Positions 47,965 through 57,257 of a DNA stretch of 64,000 nucleotides are shown here, piece after piece. Each line of letters starts with the position of its first letter. Position 1 is the first letter of the stretch. The stretch lies in the NCBI GenBank assembly GCA_012932865.1, contig SAXG01000062.1, forward strand, positions 62,001 through 126,000, in the 5' to 3' direction. The notes beneath the pieces are model-generated. The model was given only the letters and a program-made list of their open reading frames with translations, did not search any database and had not been told where the DNA came from. Source of the stretch: Amylostereum areolatum (Eukaryota; Basidiomycota; Agaricomycetes; Russulales; Stereaceae). Made by a program: the position numbers and the translations under genes.

Positions 47965-48885
47965 ATTGTGAGATGGGCAAATACAGTTGCACGGCTGTAA
48001 TGTAGGGGGAAAAAATTCCAAATGAATACGTGTTTTGCGCCCAAGTTCGAACAAGGTGGTGTGTGAAACCGCGTCAACCTGGTGCGCAGGTGGGATGCTA
48101 GATGCGCGTGTTGCCGCATTGAAGTGAGAGAATACGTTAATGGGTCCCTCTGGGAAGCGTTAACGCCCCCGGGTAGCTCGTTAACGCGTTCTCTCACTAG
48201 GATGCGTTAACGGTCGCGCACCGAGACGCGTTAACGGACGGTTAACGGACACGCTACGAGACAGGTTAACGGCCCTTGCACCGAGACACGTTAACGGATC
48301 TCGCTGTGCCCGCCGGCTACTCCAGGCCCTGGCACCGAGACGCGTTAATGGATCTCGCCCCAAGACGCGTTAACGGATCTCAGGACCAGATCCGTTAACG
48401 GATCGCGGGGCGAGATTCGGTTAAGGCCCGAGATTTCTGACAGTGGCTCGGATCGACGGAGGCAATCACGTGACACAAGGGCACGTGCTGGTTCGGGTAA
48501 TGGCATTGATCAGGCCGCGCGCGTCTTTCTGCCTTCACACGCAGCTCCCTCTCCGCTCTTTGAGGCGGATGTCGTGCACGATCGTGCCGCCTTTTGGCGG
48601 CGCCGTGCGCGGGCGGTCGCTTGCATCAGCGTGGGTCTGCCCGTTCATCCCACCAAACCTGTTTCGCACATTCTGGTCCCCGGCCTCGTGGTGCGTCTTC
48701 GGTCTGTAACTCGGGTTGCTTCAGGGCGTGGGCGAGGGGCCTCGGCGCTATGCTGATGTCTTTGGCATATCGTTCTCAAATCGCCGATGGCGCTGATTGG
48801 TGACTTCACCGTGAAGAGGTGTATATAATCTACCTTACCCCGTCGCCCCTCCGCCCATGCTCCAACTTCCGCCTCTTCCCTCACC
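47965..48885. promoter_or_regulatory. GTTAACG array and promoter of the gene at 48886
   Basis: After the array at 48131-48426 come two CACGTG sites (48467-48472, 48482-48487), the dyad CCGCTCTTTGAGGCGG (about 48557-48572), the dyad CCGCCTTTTGGCGG (about 48589-48602), and a TATATAA box at about 48822, some 60 bp before the ATG. The same order of elements is seen at 50515-50695. Confidence 0.6.
48131..48426 (-). repeat. GTTAACG minisatellite, right array (inverted relative to left)
   Basis: About twelve degenerate units. On the plus strand typical units read GAGACGCGTTAACGGATCTC, the reverse complement of the left-array core (ATCCGTTAACGCGTC). Spacer sequences differ from the left array (ACCGAGACG instead of CGCGAGA), so only the core is conserved. 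One or two units read in the opposite sense. Confidence 0.9.
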
Positions 48886-49776
48886 ATGGCCTTCCCCAAC
48901 TCCTTGAAACACGCCCCCCTCCCGGATTGTTTGTGCCCGCCCGAGGCAGGAGTACAACCCAAAGTCGAAGTGCGATTTGTGGAAAAAATGGGATGCGAGA
49001 TGCTGGGGTGTAAGAAGTATAGGACGCAGGGGTGGATCGACTGCGGTGTATACGGTGCGCCGCCTCCTAACTCCTGGAGGGTCTGTGGTATTGACCTGTT
49101 CACAGTGCCGCAGGATACCTACGACGCCAGGTACGAGGCTCGCGGCGACAGGGTTGGAGTGCCGGATGATGTGATCCTCCAATGGAACAAAGAGGACCTG
49201 AACCCGCGCTGGAACAGAGAACAGGTGAAAGCACAGGCTGCGCAGGGCCTTCCAGCCATTGACAAGCGCACTCGGGGGTTGCTCTACAAGTCCACGACCA
49301 CCCAAGGGAAGCGCCCGATTGGAGAAGTGGAGGACGGTGCGACCCAGCCGGCCAGAGTAACCCCTTTCTCCTCTCCGACGCGCGCGCCCGAGGCCGCCTC
49401 ATCTCACCACCCACCGCTCGGCCCTTTCGCGACAGCCTCTTCACCCCAGGCTTCACCATCCGGCGCCAATAAGCGCCAGGCCGCGCTCCAAATGCTGGAA
49501 GAAGCAGACATCGAAGAAAGGTTCGGCGAAATCCAGACCGCGAGGCTCAACAAGGTTGTTCGGGAGCAAGGTGTCACGATCCAGAAGCTCAAGGTGGACC
49601 TCGACGTCCAGCGCAAGGCTGTGAAGGGGCGCGACGATCGCATCATCAAGAAGAGCGAGGAAAACAGCGAGCTGTCGAAGAAGGTGCGGGAGCTGCAGGC
49701 GCGCGTCGAGGACTTGGAGGAGAAGTTGAGGGACGCAGAGATGTACGTGGGCACGCTCCCAGAGGCCGACGCTTGA
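48886..49776 (+). CDS. Hypothetical 296-aa protein: Cys-rich N-terminus, C-terminal coiled coil
   Basis: Single exon, ATG at 48886, stop at 49774-49776. The N-terminal 80 residues contain eight Cys/His-type positions in motifs DCLCPP, GCEMLGCKKYR, WIDCGVYGAP and WRVCGIDLF, which could bind zinc. The middle (130-200) is Pro/Ser-rich and disordered. The last 90 residues are a regular coiled coil (LNKVVREQGVTIQKLKVDL, LSKKVRELQARVEDLEEKL). A TATA box and paired CACGTG sites lie upstream. The reading frame is undamaged. I recognise no family. Its combination of a Cys cluster and coiled coil suggests a nucleic-acid or protein scaffold role, which is only inference. Confidence 0.75.
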   Translation: MAFPNSLKHAPLPDCLCPPEAGVQPKVEVRFVEKMGCEMLGCKKYRTQGWIDCGVYGAPPPNSWRVCGIDLFTVPQDTYDARYEARGDRVGVPDDVILQWNKEDLNPRWNREQVKAQAAQGLPAIDKRTRGLLYKSTTTQGKRPIGEVEDGATQPARVTPFSSPTRAPEAASSHHPPLGPFATASSPQASPSGANKRQAALQMLEEADIEERFGEIQTARLNKVVREQGVTIQKLKVDLDVQRKAVKGRDDRIIKKSEENSELSKKVRELQARVEDLEEKLRDAEMYVGTLPEADA

Positions 49777-49815
49777 GGCCTTGAGGCATGGGGTGAAACA
49801 TTGGCTGGTTACTTT

Positions 49816-49907
49816 TACGCTTCAGGTCGTTTGCAGGCAGTGTGCGCGTGGTCAAAGGCCCTCTCGGGGTGTTGGCGCGGGGGCGGGGTGGCGGTCGCGA
49901 TTGGGAG
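49816..49907 (+). repeat. Inverted repeat, left arm (92 bp)
   Basis: From TACGCTTCAGGTCG to GCGATTGGGAG. The reverse complement recurs at 50125-50216 with two mismatches. Starts 39 bp after the stop codon of the gene at 48886. Confidence 0.93.
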
Positions 49908-50000
49908 TGGGTTGATATATGCGTACTTACATCACGGAGTGCAAGCATGAGTTGTTTTTCCATGGCATGCGTGAGGACTGGTGCAAGTTGAATTAAATTG

Positions 50001-50075
50001 AACGCGTGAACGGACCTGGCGGCGCGACACGACACGTTAATGGATCTGGCACGCAGGCGCGTTAACGGGTCAGGG
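50001..50075 (-). repeat. GTTAACG units in the palindrome loop
   Basis: Three units in the orientation of the right array: AACGCGTGAACGGACCTGG, GACACGTTAATGGATCTGG and GGCGCGTTAACGGGTCAGG. They lie between the two arms of the 92-bp inverted repeat. Confidence 0.8.
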
Positions 50076-50124
50076 GCGTGAGAACGAATCGGCTCAGTAC
50101 TGCGGGGCTGTTTAAAAAGGGACG

Positions 50125-50216
50125 CTCCCAATCGCGACCGCCACCCCGCCCCCACGCCAACACCCCGAGAGGGCCTTCGACCACGCGCACACTGCCTGCA
50201 AACGACCTGAAGCGTA
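50125..50216 (-). repeat. Inverted repeat, right arm (92 bp)
   Basis: Reverse complement of 49816-49907 with two single-base differences. The spacer between arms is 217 bp. Confidence 0.93.
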
Positions 50217-50757
50217 CGGTGACCCATGGGTGAGTCCTCGCCTGGTTTATTTTATTTTCCACTGCGCCAGCCGCCCAAGTGGGAGCATGGGGGCTGCGTG
50301 AGCCGCGACTACGGCACGTACATTTTTTTCTCTTTCACATCCCCACATCGTCCACCGTGTCACTTTGCGCGGTGGGTTCTGAATATAAGCATGGGAGCCG
50401 CGTGATTATACCGGCACCCTGCGACGAGGACGAACCCTCGCCAGAACCACATTTCTTGTTGCGCAGACCCTTTGTTGTGTTATCATTGGCAGTGTCTGAC
50501 GCGACGTGTCCCATCACGTGCCTTCTTATCAGTGCACGTGCGTGTTGGTCAGCCCGCAGAGGTGCCAGGCGGACGACTCCTCTTCTTGCTTCCCGCCCCA
50601 ACCACCCCAACCCCCGTGGACACCTTGTCCTCCCACCGCAGTGGTCCGCCCTTTGAGGCGGACCTACGCATGCTTGTGCCGCCTTTTGGCGGTCTCATGT
50701 GCAGGCCAGTGTGATCCCCCACCCCCGCCCCTTCTCCCCCTTCTCCCCCCACATTCT

Positions 50758-51913
50758 CGGATGCCTTACGTAATTATTTTGCTCTATCGCTTGGGCGTCA
50801 TCTGGAGGCCGATGGCGACGTGCTGACCTTTGCGCAAGAAATCATACAGAGGCACTCTTTACTGGGGGGCCGTGATGAAGACCCATCCGACTTCTCTTCC
50901 CGGTGTGAGGTGGTCTGGGCGGGGCCGACGGGCGCGTGCCCCCTGGACGCGGTCCCCAGCAGGGTTGAAAAGCCTTGGGAGCAATGTTCGTTTGCAGACC
51001 AGCCGCCGCCTTGGTGAGAATTGCTTCTCCCTCTACTTCTCCTGCCGACTGACCGCCCCGAAGCGACGCCCGCCGCAACCTCCCCGCGAAGTTCGACGGG
51101 GTGCCGCCACAAGGCCATCGTATCTGGGCAAGCGTTTGTCAGCTGTCCGCGCTCGACTACGCCGCCCGCGACATGTCAAACCTGGCGCTGGTTTGTCGTC
51201 ATTTCTGGGAGGTCTGCAAGCGACCTCCTGCGGTTTTCTGGGCGGAGGACACGGAGAAGCTCGGGAGTTTTTTTGACGACGTTGTGGGCTATTATGCCGC
51301 CATGGAAGGGCTCGCGCCGACTCGCGCGGCAAGCTTCCTGGGCGTGGAGGAGCTGGCAGTTTCGCTTCCATGGGGGGGGTGGCCGCGAGGGGTTCGCGAG
51401 GCGGCGGCGCGGGCGATTCCTCTCGTCGGAGGGCTGGGTCGAGTTTGTTTGGCGTGGGAATGCGCTGGAGGAGGGGAGGCGGAGGCGCTGGCTGCTGTCG
51501 CCAGGTGCTGGCCTGAGGAGGGTGGCGGTGCGACGGCTCTGGAGCTATGGGAGCGGGCGCCGCGCCGTGCGAGAATGGCTGGCGCAAGGCGGGCGCCTTG
51601 GGACGACGAGCGGTTTATGGAGGTTGCCTGCCGGTTTGGAAGGGTGGAGGAGCTATGCATTGTCACAGCGGGGCATGGGTGGGGTGATGGCATCGCTGGT
51701 GGCGGGTTTGAGCCTCGGCGGGCGTTGCACATGCTGCGTCGCATGCGCGAGCGCCTGCCGGGCTTGGAGAAGGTTCGACTCGTGCTCGGCGCCCACTTCG
51801 ACAAGATGTCTCCGCCCTGCATGGGCGTGTGGGCGGGCGCAGAGGCTGACGTAGTTTGGCGGCTGGAGGCGGGTGCGTGGCAAGTGTATACATCCTCGTT
51901 TTCTCAAATTTGA
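50758..51913 (+). CDS. F-box-like protein, two exons
   Basis: Exon 2 (about 51062-51913) encodes PPQGHRIWASVCQLSALDYA, ARDMSNLALVCRHFWEVCKR, an F-box-like pattern, then a Leu/Ala/Gly-rich region ending VWRLEAGAWQVYTSSFSQI. Exon 1 is an open frame (about 50758-51014) with LGRHLEADGDVLTFAQEIIQ and WAGPTGACPLDAVP, joined through a 48-nt intron (donor GTGAGA, branch-like CTGAC, acceptor CCGAAG). I cannot find a convincing ATG for exon 1. An internal ATG in exon 2 (51171) would remove part of the F-box. No frame break. Whether it belongs to the proposed large element or to the host flank is unknown. Confidence 0.55.
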
Positions 51914-52812
51914 TGCATACTGTCTCCTCATGCCACGGCCTGCGGCACGCAGGGAGACGGGAGGCGGGGCTTTTATGAGAGAGCACAAAGGGGTGCGCGC
52001 CTGCAACGCAACGCACCCCAAACTCACCCCACACGCCAGTGAGCAATTCAATTCGACCCTTCGACCCCGGCCTCCCTCCCCGGCCTTCAAACGCAATTTT
52101 CCTCTCCGGCCTTCAAACCCGCCCGGAAAGGTGGCGGCAAAGACGTCGGACCCTTACAACGACGGCCTTCACCGCCCGGGCGAAGGGGGGACGGCGGGTG
52201 GTGGCGGGGACGGCGACGGCGGCGTCCGTGGGGGTGGTCGAGGGTGAAACGGCCGAGGCGCCGTCGTCGACGGGCAGCTGCACGGTGCTGGTAGGGGTAG
52301 GGCACGCAGAGCGTGCTCTAAACAAGGTGAGATACTTAACATTGTATTAGCAACCAGCACTCACCCGAGGGCAGACGCGGAGGGCGAGAAGCGAGAGGTA
52401 GGTGGGTCGTGGAGGCAGCGTGGGAGCGGGGCCATGAGGTCGGACGTGGAGGGCTGAGGTGGAAGGTAGAGGTGGAGGGCGGGAGGTGTCGAGGTGGTAG
52501 AGGAGGGTGAAGGACTGAAGGGACGCGCTGGGTGGAGCGGACGCGGCGGGACAGGTTCGACGCGGGATCAACGCAGGATCAACGCGGGATCAACGCAGGA
52601 TCAACGGGGAATCAACGCAGGATCGACGCGGGATCGACGCAGGACCCCACCCGTTTCCGCCGGTTCCTCGCCCGTCCTTTCCATAGCGCGGTTGTCCGCT
52701 CCCACCTCCGACGAACTCCTGCTGGGAGCACGGTTGCCCCTGGCTTCACGCCCAGCCGCAGTGCTCGCGCGTCGCGCGGGGATCAAGGCGGGGCGTGCAC
52801 GCGCGGTCTAAC
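51914..52812. repeat. GC-rich repeat unit, copy 1 (related to 60005-60990), no gene
   Basis: From about 52035 the sequence parallels 60005-60500 in order: CGGCCTTCAAACC, AACGACGGCCTTCA, GCCGTCGTCGACGG, AAGGTGAGA, GTGGGTCGT and GCGGGGCCATG. It ends in an 11-bp minisatellite (52564-52643). Gypsy B inserted just after it. Frames on both strands are low complexity. Confidence 0.6.
52564..52643. repeat. 11-bp minisatellite
   Basis: About seven units of GGATCAACGCA/GGATCAACGCG with GATCGACGC variants near the end. Confidence 0.85.
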
Positions 52813-53234
52813 ATTGTCAGAAACGCAGTTTATGAGACCGATGAACCGCCTAAGTCGCGACGATGGGAGGAGCGAGAAGAAAATAGATTCGAGAGTGCCG
52901 GGGTCTAGGGTAGTGCAACGTGCGCTACAGTACCGTATGACGAGATGGACAGTCTAGGGAGAAGGGAAGAGAAACACTGTCCTTATATACAAGTGGGTAC
53001 GATGGTGCGATGCAATGCGATAGTGGTGCGAGCGGGGGGAACAATAAGAAAGGAGTCATGGGGCGGAGGACGAAGGTCCGGAGCAATGATGTCATAGATA
53101 AGGATGTGGAACCCCGCTCAGAAGTCCGGGCAATGACGTCGTTGAAGCATGTGATGCAAGGGAAAGTCATATGCCGTGATGCGTCGCGTGTACGAGGTCT
53201 GCAAACGAAGAGAGAAATGGAGCGATCCGTGACA
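52813..53234 (-). repeat. Gypsy B 3' LTR
   Basis: 422 bp, TG...CA ends, plus strand starts TGTCAGAAACGCAG and ends GATCCGTGACA. It has a TATATA box on the minus strand. The adjacent 5-bp target duplication is AACAT. Confidence 0.96.
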
Positions 53235-53247
53235 CTACCCCCCCTTT

Positions 53248-56200
53248 AAGACGCGCTTTCGCCTGGAGCGCAATGTCATCTGCAAGGGTAGATGCGAGGA
53301 AATCGTCAAAGGAGATGCCGAGGGAACGCACAGGGTGGGGCGCATTTGGATGGCGTTTGTGGAAGGCGTCAATCATGTCGGTGACCTTTGAGAGCGAGGA
53401 GCGAGGGAGCCAGGTATTCTCGGAGTCAGGATAGCCTGCCCACTTGACGAGGTATTGTATGCCTTTCTTGTTGCGGGTCGGCTTCGAGTCGATGATGTCT
53501 TCAACGTCATATTCTTCTTCGTCATCAACGAGGTCAGGCGGCGGTTGTTCATAGTTTGGACCATGTGCCGTTGTCTCTTTGTACGCGGTGAGCAGCGAAG
53601 CATGGAAGACTGGGTGGATTCTCCACGTCTTCGGCAGCTTCAGGCGGTAGTTCACTGGGCTAATGACGTCAACGATCTCGAAGGGTCCAAATCGTTTGGC
53701 AGCAAGCTTAGCTTTCGGCCTCGTCGTCTTCAGGTTTTTGCCTTCAAGCCAGACCTTGTCTCCGACGGCAAACAGTGTCGATTTGCTGATCGTGTCACCA
53801 TTGTAGTGCTTCATTAAGTCGGATGCAAGGGCAAGGCTGGCCTTAATCTCCTGTCGGACTTCTTCAAGTTGACGGAGGCGTTCTTCAACTGCAGGGACCT
53901 TTGAGGACGGATTTACGGATGGGTACATCTTGGGGAGGAAGCCGTAGAGGACTTCAAAGGGGGCCTTTCCAGTAGCTGCATGGGTGCGGGAGTTGTGAGA
54001 AAACTCGAAGAAGGGCAGCCACTTCACCCAGTCATCTTGACGGTAGTTGCAGAATACTCGCAGGAACTGCTCAAGGTTCTGGTTCTCGCGTTCGGTTTGG
54101 CCGTCTGTCTGTGGGTGATACGCTGTGCTGAGGGCGGACTTGATCCCGAGCTTCTCATTGAGTGTACGCATCACCTGTCCAGCAAATTGGGGTCCACAAT
54201 CCGAGATGATCTTGTCTGCCAAGCCGTAATGTCGGTATACCTTATCGAAGAGAATGTCGGCCATGCCATCGCTGGTGATCTTCGTTGTACATGGGGTGGT
54301 AACCACCATCTTGGTGAGGCGATCAACCACGACATTGACGGCATTATAGCCTTCGCAGTCAGGGAGCTCGACAATGAAGTCGGTAGAGATGACGCCAAAT
54401 GGTCGGTCGGGTACTTCGTTCGGGATCATGTCGATGTGGGGTCGGCTGCTCTGTGTCTTTGTCGACTGGCAGGTTGCGCATCCTGCTACAAAGTCGCGGA
54501 CGAAGACAGACATGCCAGGCCACCAATATTCACGACTCACAAGTTCGTAAGTCTTGAAGCGACCAGGGTGTCCAGCCAGGGGCGATTCATGGTACATTTT
54601 GACAATGTCGCGTCGCAACTCGTCGTCTGCAGGGACATATACCTTTCCTCTAAACAGGACCAGGCCTTCTTCATAGTTCCACTCTTGAAGGTTCTTGACG
54701 AGTGTACGTGGTCCATTTCGTAAGATGGCATCCAGAGCTTGAACGACCTCGATGTCCTTGGTCTTGCAGTCGCGGATACGTCGTCGGAGTTTGACATCGC
54801 CGAGGGAGGTTACTGCTCCTGGCCTTGTTGCACGTATCTGGAAGTACTTGGGGTCTAGCAAGATACGTTCCTTGTTGTCATTCTCAACGCCCTGCTTGTG
54901 ATCAGGTCGTCGGGACATTGGGTCTGGGCGATGGGATACTCCTGGTTTGTGAACGAGCGCGAAGTCAAATCGAGTGAGGAATAGAGCCCAACGTGCCTGT
55001 CGGCGGCTCAGCTTTTGTGCCGTCTTGAAGTGCTCCAGGTTCTTGTGGTCTGTCCAGATTTCGACGGTGTCGGGGGCGCCTTCGAGGTAGTGGCGCCAGG
55101 CTTCAAGCGCACGGATGATCGCGAGTAGCTCCTTGTCGTAGATGTCGTAGTTGCGTTCCGGTTCGGACAGGGCCTTGGACAGATACACCACTGGATGCCA
55201 GTGACCGTCGTCACCTTTCTGCGAGAGTATACCTCCAGTAGCAAAGTCCGAGGCGTCAACTTCGACGAGGTAGGGTTTCCTTGGATCAGGCATAACTAAG
55301 ACAGGGGAGGAGGTGAACGCAGCTTTAAGTGCGTTAAACGCCGTCTGGCATTCCATCGACCAATTCCATGTGCAGTCCTTCTTTGTCAGGTCGAACAGAG
55401 GTCGTGCGATCTTGGAGAAATCCTTGATGAAGTGTCGGTAGAAATTACCAAATCCGAGGAAGGATTGTACATCCTTGACCGTCCGGGGCGTCGGCCAGTC
55501 CTGGATACCAGCTACCTTGACGGGGTCCATGGCGATCTTGTCGTGCGAGATAATGAGTCCGAGGTATTCAACGGAGTCCTGCTCGAAGACGCATTTCTCT
55601 GGCTTAAGGAACAGGTCATTGTCTTGTAGGCGTTGGAGAACCTGTCGCACTATGGCACGATGTTCCTCCATAGTTCGAGTGAATACGAGGATGTCGTCCA
55701 TGTAGATGATGACTTTGCCCGAGTCGATAAGGTCCTTGAAAAGTTCGTTCATCATTGCCTGGAACGTCGCGGGGGAGTTCATAAGACCGAAGAACATCAC
55801 CGTAGGTTCAAAGAGGCCACAATTCGTCTTGAACGCAGCCTTCCACTCGTCGCCTTCCTTGATGCGGACGTTGTTGTACCCCCAGTGGACGTCCATCTTG
55901 GAGAAGATCTTTGCACCTTTGAGGCGGTCGACAATTTCTGAGATCAGCGGCAAGGGATACTCGTTCTTGATGGTACCCTTGTTCAGCTCTCGATAGTCCT
56001 GTACAGGCCGCAGCTTCCCATCCTTCTTTTTGACGAAAAAGAACGGACTTGCCTGCGGCGACTTCAATGGGCGAATGTAGCCCTTCTTCAGGTGGTCGTC
56101 GAGGAAGGTATCGAGCTCGATCTGCTCGGAGGGGGAGAGCAGATAGATCTTGCACGGCTTGGGTTCGAAGCCGTCCTTCATGTCGATGGCATGATCCCAT

Positions 56201-57255
56201 GGTCGTCGGTCGGGTAGTCGTTCAGAGGTTTTCTTGTCGAATACGGGTGCAAAGTCGCGGTATGGAGGGGGAACCAAGTCTTCAAAGGTTTGCGGACGTG
56301 CATTTTCCTTTGAGTGCTCTGCAAGCTCTTGCGCCTTGGTGAAGCCCGCGCGGATTGGTACTGCCTCCGGGTTAGGGCCGTCAACTTCAGGAAGAATCCC
56401 AGCACGACGCAGGCCATTGATCTCCCAGTCTCGGAAGACCCTGGGTCGTTCGTCGACGTCTTCAGTGAAAAGGCGGGCAGGTAGAGGTGAGAGATGGGAT
56501 GTGCGGATACGAACACCTTTGACCCTGCGCGCGGGGATGACATATGTAGGGATAGGGGCCCAGGAGACATACACTGGTTCTGGGAAGGGGTCGTCCGGGA
56601 CTGGAGGTACCTTAGGGGGCGCATCAGCTCGAACCTTTCGCTGTGATCGGGTCGACGATGGTGTTCGCGGCTTTGTTGCAAGGTTTGTCACGGTCGGTTC
56701 GGAGAGGGTGCAGGAGGGAGGGCAGCGGAGCATGTCAACACGATCTTGCTGCCAGTCTATGGTGGGGTTATGCTCATCGAGCCAGTCTGTTCCAAGGATC
56801 ATATCGTGATCACCAATGTCGGTGATGAAGAACTCAGCTTCTTCCTCATGGTATGCCTTTGAGTCTTGCGAGTATATCCGGATTCGCTAGGTCGTCGTGT
56901 CACGTACCCAGCCCATGATGTTCTCGGTGCCATCCACGTTACGCACGGGGAACGGGTTTTCTAGTTTTCTCGTGGTCAGCTTCTTGTGTTCAGCAAAGCT
57001 TCGATTGATGATGATTCCTTCTGCACCGCTGTCAAGCGGTGCATCTGCGTCGATTTGTCGGCCTGTTGCTCGTCCAATCATCTTGACTCTGAGCGTTATT
57101 GAGGGTGTTTGCCTGTTCTTCGTGACAGTAGAGAGGTGCACACACGATAGATATGATTGCTCACATGAGGTCATAGATGATAATACAGAAAAGCGATTGT
57201 AAGATGCCGATGATACAAGTCCTTTGCCTCCGCCAGACGACGCGACTGGGGGGCG
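53248..57255 (-). CDS. pol: Gypsy B pol: protease, RT, RNase H, integrase, chromodomain (one internal TAG)
   Basis: Minus-strand polyprotein. The aspartic protease (ADAPLDSGAEGIIINRSF) is followed by a TAG at 56887-56889 where Gypsy A has CAG. The frame then continues unbroken for over 1200 codons: HDMILGTDWLDEHNPTIDW, RT with [20 protein letters not shown] and YMDDILVFT, RNase H with EVDASDFATGGILSQKGD and TDHKNLEHF, integrase HHCC domain (HESPLAGHPG and CATCQ), DDE core (STDF, SDCGPQF, QTERENQ), and a chromodomain (DVEDIIDSKPTRNKKGIQYL, YPDSENTW) that in chromoviruses directs integration to modified histones. Odd residues: SDCG for SDRG next to the second catalytic Asp, DVHWGYNN for [14 protein letters not shown] for TNRGLF. 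Confidence 0.92.
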
Positions 57256-57257
57256 TT

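Larger units (their letters stand above)
26932..50080. mobile_element. Candidate giant KDZ transposon with cargo genes
   Basis: Inferred unit of about 23 kb. It holds a KDZ transposase at its left end (minus strand), a PIF1 helicase, and at least six genes I cannot assign, most with intact splice structure. It is bracketed by GTTAACG arrays in inverted orientation: ATCCGTTAACGCGTC reads on the plus strand at 26932-27184 and on the minus strand at 48131-48426 and 50001-50075. Subterminal repeats of opposite orientation are what a cut-and-paste transposase would bind. Gypsy copy A is nested inside. I did not find terminal inverted repeats or a target duplication, so the ends are approximate. 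The alternative is a gene cluster that happens to lie between two satellites. Confidence 0.5.
49777..50757. other. Palindromic region and promoter-like block before the F-box-like gene
   Basis: Contains the 92-bp inverted repeat pair (49816-49907, 50125-50216), a small GTTAACG cluster in its loop, paired CACGTG sites (50515-50520, 50535-50540), and dyads TCCGCCCTTTGAGGCGGA (50645-50662) and CCGCCTTTTGGCGG (about 50681-50694). No gene supported. Confidence 0.6.

Noticed and set aside
26932..50080. CRISPR-like array from the regular GTTAACG spacing
   Set aside because: Units are degenerate, spacers are short and related to each other, and the genome is eukaryotic; it is a minisatellite.
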